A stretch of DNA of 64,000 nt from Pacificitalea sp040119125 (lineage in GTDB: Bacteria; Pseudomonadota; Alphaproteobacteria; Rhodobacterales; Rhodobacteraceae), in assembly GCA_040119125.1 (NCBI GenBank), contig JBEDTR010000005.1, positions 186,001 to 250,000 on the forward strand, written 5' to 3'. The position numbers were made by a program, and so were the translations under genes. The notes under the pieces were generated by a model. It saw nothing but the letters and a program-made list of their open reading frames with translations, searched no databases and was not told the DNA's origin. This document shows, piece after piece, positions 15,215 through 25,292 of this stretch; positions within the stretch are counted from its first letter, which is position 1, and every line of letters starts with the position of its first letter.

Positions 15215-18090
15215 CAGCGTGCCTCCTCGGGGGGGATGTTGGATGCGGTTTCAAGGTCGCGCTCGGGGTTGATGTCCATCGGATGCGGGTTGACCGCAGC
15301 CCCCGACCGGCGCGCCAGACGCGACAGGCTTTCGAGCGCCAGCATCACTGCGCCGACGACCGCAAGGAACACGCCGAGGTCAAAGCCCATGGCCGTGGCC
15401 AGCTCGAATTCCTCCAGCGGCGGAATGCGGAAATAGCCGAAGGCAGAGGTCAGGAACGGTTTGCCCGCCAGCCATGCGCCCGCCCCGGTGATCGCCGCAA
15501 CGATGATCCCCAGCGCGATGATGACGTGATAGGGATAGCGCCGCCGCGCCGTAGCCCAAGCATAGCCCGACGCCATATATTGCATCACCAGCGCGATGGC
15601 GACGACCAGACCGGCGACGAAACCACCGCCCGGCTCATTATGCCCGCGCAGGAAGATATAGACCCCGACCATCAATGCGATTGGCATCATCACGCGGGTT
15701 GCCACGACCATCATCAGCGGATGGCGGTCGCCCGCGCGGCGCTGATCGGGCACCCAATTGGCCAGCCACCGCCCGCCGCGCCCGTCAAGCACGCTTTCGG
15801 TCAGCGCAAAGATCACCAATGCGGCAATGCCCAACACCGTGATCTCGCCAAAGGTATCAAAGCCCCGGAAATCCACCAAGATCACGTTGACGACATTGGT
15901 GCCGCCGCCGCCCTTGTAGGAGTTCTCAAGGAAATACCCGGCGATGGAGGTCGCGGCAAAGTCGCGCATCAGGATCGCATAGGTCAGCCCGGCAATCGCC
16001 ACACCGCCCACGGCGGCAACCAACCCGTCGCGCACGCGGCGCCCAATTGTGCTTTCGACCGGGGTGCGATTGGGCAGGAAGTTCAGCGCAAGCAGCATCA
16101 GGATGATCGTCACCACCTCGACTGAAATCTGGGTCAGCGCCAGATCCGGGGCCGACAGATAGGCAAAGGAAATCGACACGACGAGCCCGATCACCCCCAT
16201 CAGCACCAGCGCCAGCAGGCGGTTGCGATGGAAGGCGATGATGCTGCCGGTCGCGATCATCAACAGAGCCCAGCCGGTGACCGCCACCGGGGTCGCGGGC
16301 AGCGCGGTGCGGGTGGCCTCGCCAGCGTCGCCGCCGAACCATGCCGCAGCCCCCGCCGCCATGACAGCCGCGCCACCGATCCACGCATAGCGGGTCAGCG
16401 AGCCGTCATGCAGCCCATCCGTCACCCAACGCGCCGCCTGCGCAGATTTCAGCACGGCAAGGTCGAAGGCAGGTTTGGCTTCGGGGCGGGGCATGGCAAG
16501 CCAGCCGCGGTTCAACGGGCGGTGCAAGGCCAGCGCGATAGCGCCCCCGGCGACTGCAATGACGGACATGAACAAGGCGGGCGTGACGCCGTGCCACAGC
16601 TTCAGGTGGAAGTCGGGCAATTCGCCCGCATCGCCGATGACCGCACCGGCCACGACCTTCACCAGCGGCTCCACCACAAAGGGCGCGACGCCGATGATCA
16701 CAACCAGCACCGTCAGAAACGCGGGGGCCAGCCACATGCCTGCACCGGGATCATGCGGCTTCGACGGGTAGTCGTCGCGCTTCGGCCCGAGGAACGTGTG
16801 CACGATATAGCGGAAGGAATAGGCGACGGAGAACACCGCGCCGAGGGTCGCCACCACCGGCACCACCCAAGGCGAGCCCGCCCAATAGGTGTGCGACGCC
16901 TCCTCCAGCATCATTTCTTTCGACAAGAAGCCGTTGAACAGCGGAATCCCCGCCATCGACAGCCCCGCCACGACGGCGATCAAGAAGGTCACGGGCATCA
17001 GTGTCCGCAGCCCGCCCAGACGCTTGATATCGCGGGTGTGGGTCTCGTGATCGACGATGCCGGCGGTCATGAACAGCGCGGCCTTGAAGGTCGCGTGGTT
17101 GATGATGTGGAACACCGCCGCAACCGCCGCCATCGGCGTGCCAAAGCCCAGCAGCATGGTGATCAGGCCTAGATGGCTGACGGTCGAAAACGCCAGAAGC
17201 GCCTTCAGATCGTCCTTGAAGAGCGCAATCACCGCGCCCAGCACCATCGTGATCAGACCGAAGGTGGTGACCAGATAGAACCACTCCGGCGTGCCCGCCA
17301 GCACCGGCCACATGCGCGCCATCAGGAACAGACCGGCCTTCACCATCGTGGCGGAGTGCAGATAGGCGGATACAGGCGTCGGGGCAGCCATCGCGTGCGG
17401 CAGCCAGAAATGGAACGGGAATTGCGCCGATTTGGTAAAGGCCCCGATCAGGATCAGCGCCAGCGCCGGCAGGTAATAGGGCGACGCCTGAATGACATCG
17501 CGGCTTTGCAGGATGTCAGACAGATCATAGCTGCCCACGATATTGCCGAGGATCAGCATCCCCGCGATCATCGCCAATCCGCCCGAGCCGGTGACCGTCA
17601 GCGCCATACGCGCGCCTTGGCGCCCCTCTGGCAGGTGCTTCCAATAGCCGATCAGCAGGAAGGACGAGAGCGAGGTCAGCTCCCAGAAAATCAACAAAAG
17701 CAGGATGTTGTCGGAGAGGACGATCCCCACCATCGCGCCTTGGAACAGCAGCAGATAGGTGTAGAACTGGCCCATCGGATCTTTCCGCGACAGGTAGAAC
17801 CGCGCGTAGAGGATGATGAGCAGCCCGATCCCGAGGATCATCAGGGCAAACAGCATCCCCAGCCCATCGAGCATGAAATCAGCGTTGAGCCCGATCTGCG
17901 GCAGCCAATTCAGCTGCGTGCGGATGACCTCGCCACGCATCACGGCGGGGGCGTGGACCAATAGCCCCACCAGCGCCGCGATTGTGGCCGAGGCGGTGGC
18001 CCAGGCACAGGCATTGCGTCCAGCACGGATCATCAGACCCGGCAATAGGGCGCCGAGAAATGGCAGCGCGGCGATCAGATAAAGGGGCAC
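15214..18090 (-). CDS. mrpA: Fused Mrp antiporter subunit A/B
   Basis: A 958-residue fusion. Residues 1 to about 770 are the NuoL-like MrpA, with many helices and the conserved DLALTQISVEVVTIILMLLALN segment of its C-terminal MbhD-like domain. The last about 180 residues are MrpB (MnhB) with RGHNEPGGGFVAGLVVA. A+B fusion is known in PhaAB-type (group 2) Mrp systems of rhizobia and relatives. GTG 18090 is preceded by GGAAGAGAG at about nine bases and fits better than the in-frame TTG at 18123. First gene of the operon; the whole antiporter exports Na+ (or K+) in exchange for protons and supports pH and salt tolerance. Confidence 0.93.
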   Translation of the reverse strand: MPLYLIAALPFLGALLPGLMIRAGRNACAWATASATIAALVGLLVHAPAVMRGEVIRTQLNWLPQIGLNADFMLDGLGMLFALMILGIGLLIILYARFYLSRKDPMGQFYTYLLLFQGAMVGIVLSDNILLLLIFWELTSLSSFLLIGYWKHLPEGRQGARMALTVTGSGGLAMIAGMLILGNIVGSYDLSDILQSRDVIQASPYYLPALALILIGAFTKSAQFPFHFWLPHAMAAPTPVSAYLHSATMVKAGLFLMARMWPVLAGTPEWFYLVTTFGLITMVLGAVIALFKDDLKALLAFSTVSHLGLITMLLGFGTPMAAVAAVFHIINHATFKAALFMTAGIVDHETHTRDIKRLGGLRTLMPVTFLIAVVAGLSMAGIPLFNGFLSKEMMLEEASHTYWAGSPWVVPVVATLGAVFSVAYSFRYIVHTFLGPKRDDYPSKPHDPGAGMWLAPAFLTVLVVIIGVAPFVVEPLVKVVAGAVIGDAGELPDFHLKLWHGVTPALFMSVIAVAGGAIALALHRPLNRGWLAMPRPEAKPAFDLAVLKSAQAARWVTDGLHDGSLTRYAWIGGAAVMAAGAAAWFGGDAGEATRTALPATPVAVTGWALLMIATGSIIAFHRNRLLALVLMGVIGLVVSISFAYLSAPDLALTQISVEVVTIILMLLALNFLPNRTPVESTIGRRVRDGLVAAVGGVAIAGLTYAILMRDFAATSIAGYFLENSYKGGGGTNVVNVILVDFRGFDTFGEITVLGIAALVIFALTESVLDGRGGRWLANWVPDQRRAGDRHPLMMVVATRVMMPIALMVGVYIFLRGHNEPGGGFVAGLVVAIALVMQYMASGYAWATARRRYPYHVIIALGIIVAAITGAGAWLAGKPFLTSAFGYFRIPPLEEFELATAMGFDLGVFLAVVGAVMLALESLSRLARRSGAAVNPHPMDINPERDLETASNIPPEEAR

Positions 18091-18322
18091 TTGGATTAGC
18101 TCTCTTCCGACGTCGTTCCGCAAGGGGATTATTCTGCGCGGGCCGGGGGATCAACCCGATTGACCCCACGCAAGCCGGTTTGTTGCCCGAGCACTGCGCT
18201 CTGTGCGCCAGCGCACCGCCGCGACAGGCGCAAGGCGGTGCCGGATCGGGGTGAGGGATCGTGACATGGCACGACGCAATCCGCGTCCCTGATGGCGTCG
18301 CCGCGCGCAGCTCGGCCGTCGC

Positions 18323-20005
18323 TTAATCCTGGCGCAGGGGGGCAATCGTCGTGAAAGGGACCGCTGTAGGAACGGCGTTAGAAACCGGGCTTGCGTTTGG
18401 CTCCGTGGTCCGGTCCGCCGCGATCATCGCCTCGATCTCAAGGCGATGTTCCTGCATCCTCAGGAACACGCGGTAATCGATATCGCGGGCCGCTTGCGAC
18501 CGGGGCTCGGGGCGGCAGACGGTGGGTTTGCCGGCCATCGCGGCTGCGGCGCTCGGGAGGTCTGGCTGCCAGCCCGCCACGCGCGATGCCATGATCGCCC
18601 CGCCTAACAGGACCATGTCGCAATCGGGGCAGACGCTGACCTGACACCCGGTGGCATCGGCGTAAAGCTGCGGCAACAACAGGCTGTTGGCATGCCCGCC
18701 CGCCAGTGCGATCTTGTCGATGCGCAGGCCCGCTGAATTCATATGGTCGATGATCTGCCGCGCGCCGAGCGCAATCGACACGGCCGCGCGCCAGTAGATC
18801 CGGCACAGCGCGTCGAATCCCTCATTGCCCGACAGGCCCGAAATCACGCATTGCGCGCCATAGGTCGCGAAGGGCGTGCGATTGCCCAGCAGGTCCGGCA
18901 GCATGTGAACCCCGGCGGCGAAATCCGTCTCTGGTCCGGTGTCCCGGCCCGCATTGGCCCGCAGACGCAAGGTGGCAATGCGCGCGGCGATGCGATCATG
19001 TGACGCGCGGCTGGGCCGCAGGCCAGCGCCGCTCCAGCGGATCACCTGATCGAGAAGGGAGCCGGTCGCGCTTTGCCCGCCCTCGACCGCCCAGAGCCCC
19101 GGCAGCACCGCATCGCGAAACGGCCCCCAAACGCCATGCGCGTGGACAGGCTTGTCGCTGAGCGCCATCAGGCAGCTTGATGTCCCGCCAATCAGCGCGA
19201 CGGTGGTGGCGGGGTCCATGCCGGTCAGCGCCCCAAGCGCCCCGGCATAGGCATCGACGGCGCCTGTGGCGACCGGGGTGCCGGGCAGCAGGCTCAATTC
19301 AGCCGCGGCCACCGCGCCAAGCCTCCCGACTTGCGTGCCCGGCGGATGGCCCTGCTCCGGCAAGGCCGCGCGGCGGCGCAGGTCATCCAGCCCCACCGCA
19401 TCCAGAAATTCGTCGCACCATTCCGCGCCGGGCCGATGCGGCAGATAGGTCCATTTGGCGCTTAACGCGCTTTCGGACCGGATTTCCGTGCCCGTGGCAC
19501 GCCACGCCAGAAAATCCACAAGGTCCATCGCCCGGCCCAGCCGGGACCAAAGATCGGGCCGGTGCCGTTTCAGCCACATCAGTTTGGGGATCTGCATCTC
19601 GGGTGACATCGCGCCGCCCAGATGCTCCAGCACCTCATGCCCGGTGCGTGTGCACAGGCTCGCCTCAGCGCGGGCGCGATGATCGCACCATGAAATCGTG
19701 TCGAGTTGCGGCTCAGACAGGCCCAGCGGCGCACCGTCGCGATCGCGCAGCACCAGCGAGCATGTCGCGTCGAAGGCCAGCGCGGCTATCTGATCGGTGC
19801 CAACCCCGGCAACGGCGCGTACCTCGGCGATGGCCCGCCCGACCGCAGACCAGATCTGTTCGGAGCCATGCTCCGCGTGCAGCGGTTCCGGGCGCGACAT
19901 GCCAATCGGGGCGACGGCACGCGCCACCGTTGATCCGTCGCGACGGAAAAGACCCGCCCTTGTGCTTCCTGTGCCGACATCGACAGCACAGACCAGCTCT
20001 GCCAT
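18323..20005 (-). CDS. FGGY-family carbohydrate kinase, pentulose (ribulokinase-like) type
   Basis: A 560-residue sugar kinase. The N-terminal ATPase fold has VDVGTGSTRAGLF (phosphate loop 1), and the C-terminal half has the adenosine-binding segment IALAGGHANSLLLPQLYADA and the later VLLGGAIMAS. Length and motifs resemble the FGGY pentulose-kinase group (D-ribulokinase-like) rather than xylulokinase. It is the last gene of the polyol operon, 16 nt after the HAD gene. By context it phosphorylates the ketose made by the polyol dehydrogenase; the exact sugar is not determined. Related operons often carry xylB here. Confidence 0.82.
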   Translation of the reverse strand: MAELVCAVDVGTGSTRAGLFRRDGSTVARAVAPIGMSRPEPLHAEHGSEQIWSAVGRAIAEVRAVAGVGTDQIAALAFDATCSLVLRDRDGAPLGLSEPQLDTISWCDHRARAEASLCTRTGHEVLEHLGGAMSPEMQIPKLMWLKRHRPDLWSRLGRAMDLVDFLAWRATGTEIRSESALSAKWTYLPHRPGAEWCDEFLDAVGLDDLRRRAALPEQGHPPGTQVGRLGAVAAAELSLLPGTPVATGAVDAYAGALGALTGMDPATTVALIGGTSSCLMALSDKPVHAHGVWGPFRDAVLPGLWAVEGGQSATGSLLDQVIRWSGAGLRPSRASHDRIAARIATLRLRANAGRDTGPETDFAAGVHMLPDLLGNRTPFATYGAQCVISGLSGNEGFDALCRIYWRAAVSIALGARQIIDHMNSAGLRIDKIALAGGHANSLLLPQLYADATGCQVSVCPDCDMVLLGGAIMASRVAGWQPDLPSAAAAMAGKPTVCRPEPRSQAARDIDYRVFLRMQEHRLEIEAMIAADRTTEPNASPVSNAVPTAVPFTTIAPLRQD

Positions 20006-20021
20006 GCGTAGTGCCCCCGCA

Positions 20022-20687
20022 TCAGTTCAACGACGCGATAGTCGCGCCAAGAGTCCTCATATCGGTCACTATGGCGTCAGGTTCCAGTTTCGCAATGCGG
20101 GAATTCAACTTGGCCGGTATCGCATGGCCGCCGCCAGCGAAGCCAATCACCCGCATTCCGGCAGCGCGGGCTGCTATTATGCCGGCTGTACTGTCCTCGA
20201 TCACCAAGCAATCTGCGGGGGCGACGCCCATTTTTTCGGCGGCGTGCAAAAAGAGATCGGGGGCAGGTTTGCCGTTTTTGACCATGCTAGAGCTATACAC
20301 ATGCGGATCAAAAAACGGCAGGAGCCCGGTGACCGACAATGATACCGCCAGACGTTCGGGCACAGATGACGACGCCACGCAGCACGGCAGGTCAAGCTCG
20401 CTCAGCGCCTGCGCGACATGGGGGATGGGCTGCAATTCGTCGCGGAATCGGCTGTAGAGCCTGCTGCGCACTTCCGTCAGATGCGCCTCGGTGAAGTCCA
20501 AACCGCATTCGCGCAGCGAGGCGGTGACACTGGCCATCGACCGGCCCAGCCATTCGTCATAGGCCCGCGCGGTGCTGACCTCGACCCCGGCCTCGGCCAC
20601 CACCTGCAACAGCACGTCGATCGAGATCGGCTCACTGTCGACCAGCACCCCATCGCAATCGAAAATGACCAGTGCAGGCAGGGCCAT
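20022..20687 (-). CDS. HAD-superfamily phosphatase/phosphomutase-like hydrolase
   Basis: A 221-residue HAD subfamily IA protein. Motif I is FDCDGVLVDSE at residues 8-18, with nucleophile D10 and acid D12. Motif II is CVASSSVPERL, and motif III/IV lie around KNGKPAPDLFLHAAEKMG and VIEDSTAGIIAARAAG. This resembles the beta-phosphoglucomutase/sugar-phosphatase group. It sits between mtlK (gap 3 nt) and the FGGY kinase, implying a sugar-phosphate substrate within the polyol pathway, perhaps clearing a toxic phosphorylated intermediate. The specific substrate is unknown. Confidence 0.85.
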   Translation of the reverse strand: MALPALVIFDCDGVLVDSEPISIDVLLQVVAEAGVEVSTARAYDEWLGRSMASVTASLRECGLDFTEAHLTEVRSRLYSRFRDELQPIPHVAQALSELDLPCCVASSSVPERLAVSLSVTGLLPFFDPHVYSSSMVKNGKPAPDLFLHAAEKMGVAPADCLVIEDSTAGIIAARAAGMRVIGFAGGGHAIPAKLNSRIAKLEPDAIVTDMRTLGATIASLN

Positions 20688-20690
20688 CGC

Positions 20691-22169
20691 TCAGCCGTTC
20701 ACGTAGCGGGTCAGCACCGCCACGACGCCATCGGCCCATAGCGCATTCAGCGCGGTCGCGAATGCTTCGGCAAAGCGCGGGTCGCGGCCCACGGCACCGT
20801 AGATATCCTCCATCGCAAGCCAGGCTGCGGGGTCATCTTTTGCCGCGCGCGCAGCGGGCTGGAGCCGGTCCCAATTGGGATCATTGGGGGCGATCTCGGC
20901 GCCGCTTTCGGTTTCGCCGTAGCAGTAGCGGCACCACAGGGCGGATTCGAGCGCCAGACCCTCAACGCTTGCACCCGCAGTGAGCCGGTCGGCGATGGTG
21001 GGGATGATGAATTTCGGCTGCCGGTTCGAGCCATCAAGGCAGAGCCTGCGCACGGTATCGGCGATCTTCGGGTTGGCGAACCGTCCCTCGATCAACTGAT
21101 AATATTCGTTCAGATCGGTATTGGGCACCGGCGGCACGGTGGGGATGATCTCCTCCGCCTCGATCCGGGCGAGGAAGCCGCGAATCAGCGGATGCGCCAT
21201 CGCCTCATGGGCAAAATGGATATCGAGCAGCCCTGCGGGATAGGCGATCACGGCATGCCCACCATTGAGGATGCGGATCTTCATCAACTCATAGGGCGTG
21301 ACGTCGGGCACGAATTGCACGCCGACTTCTTCGAGCGGCGGGCGACCGGCGGGGAAATTATCCTCCAGCACCCATTGGGTGAAGGTTTCGCAATAGACAG
21401 GCCATGCGTCATCGATGCCGAAGCTTGCCTTCACATCCGCGCGCTCCCGCTCGCCAGTGGCGGGGGTGATGCGGTCGACCATGCCATTGGGAAAGGCGAC
21501 ATTGGCGCTGATCCACTCACCCAGCTCCGCGTCGATCTGACGGGCCAGTCCGGTGACGGCGGCACGGGCCACCACGCCGTTATGGGGGATGTTGTCGCAA
21601 GACATGACGGTGAACGGCTCCGCCCCCTCAGCACGGCGACGGGCCAATGCGGCAACCAAAATCCCGAACACTGTCTTGGGCGCGTCGGGACTGGCGGCGT
21701 CAGCGGCGATAGCCGGGTGGGTCGGGTCGAAATGCCCATCGCTATCAAGGTAATAGCCGCCCTCGGTGATGGTCAGCGATGCGATACGAATATCAGGCTG
21801 GGCCAGTCGGTCGATGATGGCGCCCGCGTCGCCTGCGGGCAGGAAATCGATCATGCCGGCGGTGATGGTGGCGCGGGCGCCGTCGGCGTCCTGCTCGACC
21901 ACCGTGGTCAGGTAATCCTGTGCGGCCAGCGTATCGCGCATGGCGGCATCGCCCGGCATCACACCCGCGCCGATCAGCGCCCAGTCATGGCCCAGCCCGG
22001 CGCGAAACAGCCGGTCCAGATAGACCGCCTGATGCGCGCGGTGGAAATTGCCGACACCGATATGCACGATGCCGGGGCGCAGCGCGGCGCGGTCGTAGCC
22101 CGGCACATCGGCGCGGTCGGCCAGCGTGGCAAGCGTTTCGGCGGAGAGGCGGGTGGTCATTTCTGACAT
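20691..22169 (-). CDS. mtlK: Mannitol 2-dehydrogenase family polyol dehydrogenase
   Basis: A 492-residue polyol-specific long-chain dehydrogenase. The N-terminal NAD-binding motif IVHIGVGNFHRAHQAVYLD spans residues 34-52. The catalytic signature KxxxxNxxH is K297, N302, H305 (KIRILNGGH). Family members oxidise D-mannitol to fructose, D-arabinitol to xylulose or related pairs. Here the operon has a pentulose-type kinase and no fructokinase or sorbitol dehydrogenase, so mannitol is not certain. Two in-frame ATGs (22169 and 22160) compete; the second has AGGAT at better spacing. Confidence 0.85.
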   Translation of the reverse strand: MSEMTTRLSAETLATLADRADVPGYDRAALRPGIVHIGVGNFHRAHQAVYLDRLFRAGLGHDWALIGAGVMPGDAAMRDTLAAQDYLTTVVEQDADGARATITAGMIDFLPAGDAGAIIDRLAQPDIRIASLTITEGGYYLDSDGHFDPTHPAIAADAASPDAPKTVFGILVAALARRRAEGAEPFTVMSCDNIPHNGVVARAAVTGLARQIDAELGEWISANVAFPNGMVDRITPATGERERADVKASFGIDDAWPVYCETFTQWVLEDNFPAGRPPLEEVGVQFVPDVTPYELMKIRILNGGHAVIAYPAGLLDIHFAHEAMAHPLIRGFLARIEAEEIIPTVPPVPNTDLNEYYQLIEGRFANPKIADTVRRLCLDGSNRQPKFIIPTIADRLTAGASVEGLALESALWCRYCYGETESGAEIAPNDPNWDRLQPAARAAKDDPAAWLAMEDIYGAVGRDPRFAEAFATALNALWADGVVAVLTRYVNG

Positions 22170-22237
22170 CCTATAGAATTCGATCAGCGAAGATGCGCGA
22201 CGCCGCGCCGCCGGGAGGGCCGGCGCGGCGAAGGGGG

Positions 22238-23239
22238 TCAGCGCAGCGCCAACCCTGTGGCGTCGAACCGGTGGATCTTGGCCGGATCAGGAGTGAGGAA
22301 GACGGTCTCGCCGGGTTTCACCGCGAAATCGCCAATGGTGCGCACGATCATGTCGCCCTGCCCCGGCACCGCGATCCGCACGAACGTGTCGGAGCCCAGA
22401 TGCTCGGCCAGACCGACCGTGCCCTGCCAGGTGCCTTCGGTCTTGGACAGGGTGATATGCTCGGGGCGGACGCCGATCGCATGGGCGTCATAGGCAGCGG
22501 TCGGTTCACCTTCGAGGAAGTTCATCTTGGGCGAGCCGATGAAGCCCGCGACAAACCGATTGCGCGGCCGCTCGTAAAGCTCCAGCGGAGAGCCAACCTG
22601 TTCGATCACACCGGCATGCAGCACGACGATCTTATCGGCCATGGTCATGGCTTCGACCTGATCGTGGGTCACATAGACCATCGTGGTCGCAAGCTGCTGA
22701 TGCAATTCGCTGATCTCGGCGCGCATATTGACGCGCAGGGCAGCGTCGAGGTTCGACAAAGGCTCGTCAAAGAGGAACGCCGCCGGTTCGCGCACGATGG
22801 CACGGCCAATCGCGACCCGCTGGCGCTGACCGCCCGACAATTGGCCGGGCCGGTTGTCGAGATAGTCGGTGAGGTTCAGAACCTCCGCCGCATTCGTGAC
22901 CTTACGGTCGATCTCGGCCTTGTCGGTCTTGGCCATTTTCAGCGGAAACGCGATGTTCTTGCGCACCGACATATGGGGGTAGAGCGCGTAGCTCTGGAAC
23001 ACCATTGCCAGACCGCGCTTGGCCGGGGGCAGATCGGTGGCGGGCGTGCCGTCGATGACGATATCGCCAGAGCTGACATCCTCCAGCCCTGCGATCAGGC
23101 GCAGAAGCGTGGATTTACCGCAGCCCGAGGGGCCGACGAAGACGACGAATTCGCCGTCATTGATTTCGAGATCCAGCGGCGGAATGACCTGCTTGTCGCC
23201 GAAGCTCTTGGTGATCTGGTTGAGCGTGATGCGTCCCAT
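22238..23239 (-). CDS. smoK: Polyol ABC transporter ATPase (SmoK/UgpC/MalK type)
   Basis: A 333-residue CUT1-family ATPase. Walker A is GPSGCGKST at 36-44, signature LSGGQ at 134-138 and Walker B FLFDEPLSNLD. A C-terminal TOBE domain follows about residue 240. It energises the two permeases encoded just upstream (gap of 11 nt from smoG). Fits SmoK of the Rhodobacter sorbitol/mannitol system. Confidence 0.9.
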   Translation of the reverse strand: MGRITLNQITKSFGDKQVIPPLDLEINDGEFVVFVGPSGCGKSTLLRLIAGLEDVSSGDIVIDGTPATDLPPAKRGLAMVFQSYALYPHMSVRKNIAFPLKMAKTDKAEIDRKVTNAAEVLNLTDYLDNRPGQLSGGQRQRVAIGRAIVREPAAFLFDEPLSNLDAALRVNMRAEISELHQQLATTMVYVTHDQVEAMTMADKIVVLHAGVIEQVGSPLELYERPRNRFVAGFIGSPKMNFLEGEPTAAYDAHAIGVRPEHITLSKTEGTWQGTVGLAEHLGSDTFVRIAVPGQGDMIVRTIGDFAVKPGETVFLTPDPAKIHRFDATGLALR

Positions 23240-23250
23240 GGGTCGTTTCC

Positions 23251-24081
23251 TTATTTCACCGCGCCGAAGGTCAGGCCGCGGACGAGCTGTTTCTGGCTGA
23301 ACCAGCCGAGGATCATGATCGGCGCGATGGCCATCGTGGAGGCCGCCGAAAGCTTCGCGTAGAACAGCCCTTCGGGGCTGGAATAGCTGGCGATGAAGGC
23401 GGTGAGCGGGGCGGCCTTGGCCGCGGTCAGGTTAAGCGTCCAGAATGCTTCGTTCCAGGCGAGGATGATGTTGAGCAGCAGGGTCGAGGCAATGCCCGGC
23501 ACGGCCATCGGCGTCAGCACATAGATGATCTCATCGCGCAGGCTGGCCCCGTCCATCCGGCTGGCTTCCAGGATTTCGCCCGGAATTTCGCGGAAGTAGG
23601 TGTAGAGCATCCAGACGATGATCGGCAGGTTGATCAGCATCAGCACGATGGTCAGGCCGATCCGCGTGTCCAGCAGCCCCATGTCGCGGAACAGCAGGTA
23701 GATCGGGATCAGCACGCCGACGGGCGGAAGCATCTTGGTGGAAAGCATCCACATCAACACATCCTTGGTCCGCTTGCCCGGCACAAAGGCCATGGCCCAT
23801 GCGGCGGGCACCGCGATGATGAGGCCCAGAACGGTGGAGCCGATGGAAATCACGACCGAGTTCCAGAAATGCCGGAAGTAGTTCGAGCGTTCCTGAACCG
23901 TGGTGTAATTCTCCGTCGTCCAGTCGAAGAACAGGAACACCGGCGGGTCTGCGATCGCGACAGCCTCGGTTTTGAAGCTCGTCAGAAAGATCCAGAGGAT
24001 CGGAAAGAAGAGCAGGATACCGATCGTCCAGGCCACGGCCGTGACGATCAACTTGCGGGATGTGGAAACCTTACGGGCCAT
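23251..24081 (-). CDS. smoG: Polyol ABC transporter permease (SmoG/MalG type)
   Basis: A 276-residue inner-membrane permease with six helices. It has the EAA-type loop EASRMDGASLRDEIIYVLTP, where the ATPase coupling helix docks. One helix precedes a periplasmic loop, as in MalG-type subunits. Seven nt separate it from smoF. It forms the pore together with SmoF. Confidence 0.9.
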   Translation of the reverse strand: MARKVSTSRKLIVTAVAWTIGILLFFPILWIFLTSFKTEAVAIADPPVFLFFDWTTENYTTVQERSNYFRHFWNSVVISIGSTVLGLIIAVPAAWAMAFVPGKRTKDVLMWMLSTKMLPPVGVLIPIYLLFRDMGLLDTRIGLTIVLMLINLPIIVWMLYTYFREIPGEILEASRMDGASLRDEIIYVLTPMAVPGIASTLLLNIILAWNEAFWTLNLTAAKAAPLTAFIASYSSPEGLFYAKLSAASTMAIAPIMILGWFSQKQLVRGLTFGAVK

Positions 24082-24088
24082 GCTGTCC

Positions 24089-24961
24089 TCACGCGTCCAG
24101 GTTCTTGCCGATCATCCGCATCAGGAAGATCGCAACGATGTTTGCCAAGATAATGGCGATGACCCCGCCTGCGGCGCCAGCGCCGACGTCGAACTGTAGC
24201 AGCGACTGCACATAGACAAGGTAGGTGAGGTTGGTCGACGCGTAGCCCGGACCGCCATTGGTGGTGACGAGGATCTCGGCGAAGACCGACAGAAGGAAGA
24301 TCGTCTCGATCAAGATCACCACGGTTGCGGCGCGCGACAGATGCGGCACGACGATATAGAAGAAGCGGGCGAATGCACCGGCGCCATCCATTTCGGCGGC
24401 TTCGATCTGTTCCTGGTCAAGCGATTGCAACGCGGTCAGCAGGATCAGCGCGGCAAAGGGCAACCACATCCACGCCACCATAAAGACGATCGAGGCCAGT
24501 GGTGCATTGCCGAGGAAGTCATAGGGCGCAAAGCCCAACGCCTTGAATAGATGCGCAAACAGGCCGTTCACCGGGTTCATGAACATGTTTTTCCAGACCA
24601 GCGCCGACACGGTGGGCATCACCAGGAAGGGCGCGATGGTCAGGATGCGCACGATGCCCTGTCCGAACATCGGCTGGTCCAGCAGCAGCGCCAGCAAGGT
24701 GCCGCCCACGACCGTGATCAGCAGCACGCCGATCACCAGAACCAGCGTGTTGATGATCGCTGCCTTAAAGGCCGGATCTTCAAAGAAATAAACGTAGTTG
24801 TCGAAACCAATCCATTCCTCCATGCCCGGCATCAGCAGGTTGTAGCGGAGGAAGGAGAAATACAGCGTCATCGCCAGCGGCACGATCATCCACGCCAGAA
24901 GCAGGATAACTGCGGGCGAGATCATGATCCGGGCGGCGGTGCGCGAGTGATCGGTGGCCAT
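24089..24961 (-). CDS. smoF: Polyol ABC transporter permease (SmoF/MalF type)
   Basis: A 290-residue CUT1 permease with six helices and the EAA-type loop EAAEMDGAGAFARFFYIVVP. It lies 379 nt after smoE, separated from it by a strong hairpin. Its transcript probably continues from smoE by partial readthrough and may also have its own promoter. Confidence 0.9.
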   Translation of the reverse strand: MATDHSRTAARIMISPAVILLLAWMIVPLAMTLYFSFLRYNLLMPGMEEWIGFDNYVYFFEDPAFKAAIINTLVLVIGVLLITVVGGTLLALLLDQPMFGQGIVRILTIAPFLVMPTVSALVWKNMFMNPVNGLFAHLFKALGFAPYDFLGNAPLASIVFMVAWMWLPFAALILLTALQSLDQEQIEAAEMDGAGAFARFFYIVVPHLSRAATVVILIETIFLLSVFAEILVTTNGGPGYASTNLTYLVYVQSLLQFDVGAGAAGGVIAIILANIVAIFLMRMIGKNLDA

Positions 24962-25292
24962 GACATGCCTCTCGGGAAAGTCGGGAACGAAAAAGGGCGG
25001 CGGGGCGCGCGCAAGGGCGGCGGGTATCGGAAACGGCTCGTATCTGGGCGTTTAGTATCGGGGGCGCGTGCCTTTTGCGCAAATCATTTGCACATCGGGC
25101 GGGCGCGGGTCGTGCGACGCGGTTTGGGTGATGCAGAACGCGGAAGGGCGCGACAGCCCCGGCGCCAGCGTCTGGCATTGTCATCTGACCCCTGTGACCG
25201 GACGACGATGCGACCTGACATTGTGGCCTGATGAAACACTCCCGCCCGACGACGTAGCCTCGGGGGGCGGTGCATCGGAAACCTGCGAAAAT
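24962..25292. other. Non-coding spacer between smoE and smoF, with dyads
   Basis: No credible gene is seen. TTTGCGCAAA (25074-25083) is a perfect ten-base palindrome. It runs into GCAAAT-C-ATTTGC (25079-25091), an inverted repeat with a one-base spacer. The GCAAATG core also occurs upstream of smoE (26689-26695), so these may be sites for the same regulator. Frames on either strand here lack ribosome sites and family resemblance. Confidence 0.5.

Noticed and set aside
15283..17964. Long plus-strand frames opposite mrpAB
   Set aside because: Gln/His/Arg-rich antisense translation of membrane-protein codons, without ribosome sites or family likeness.
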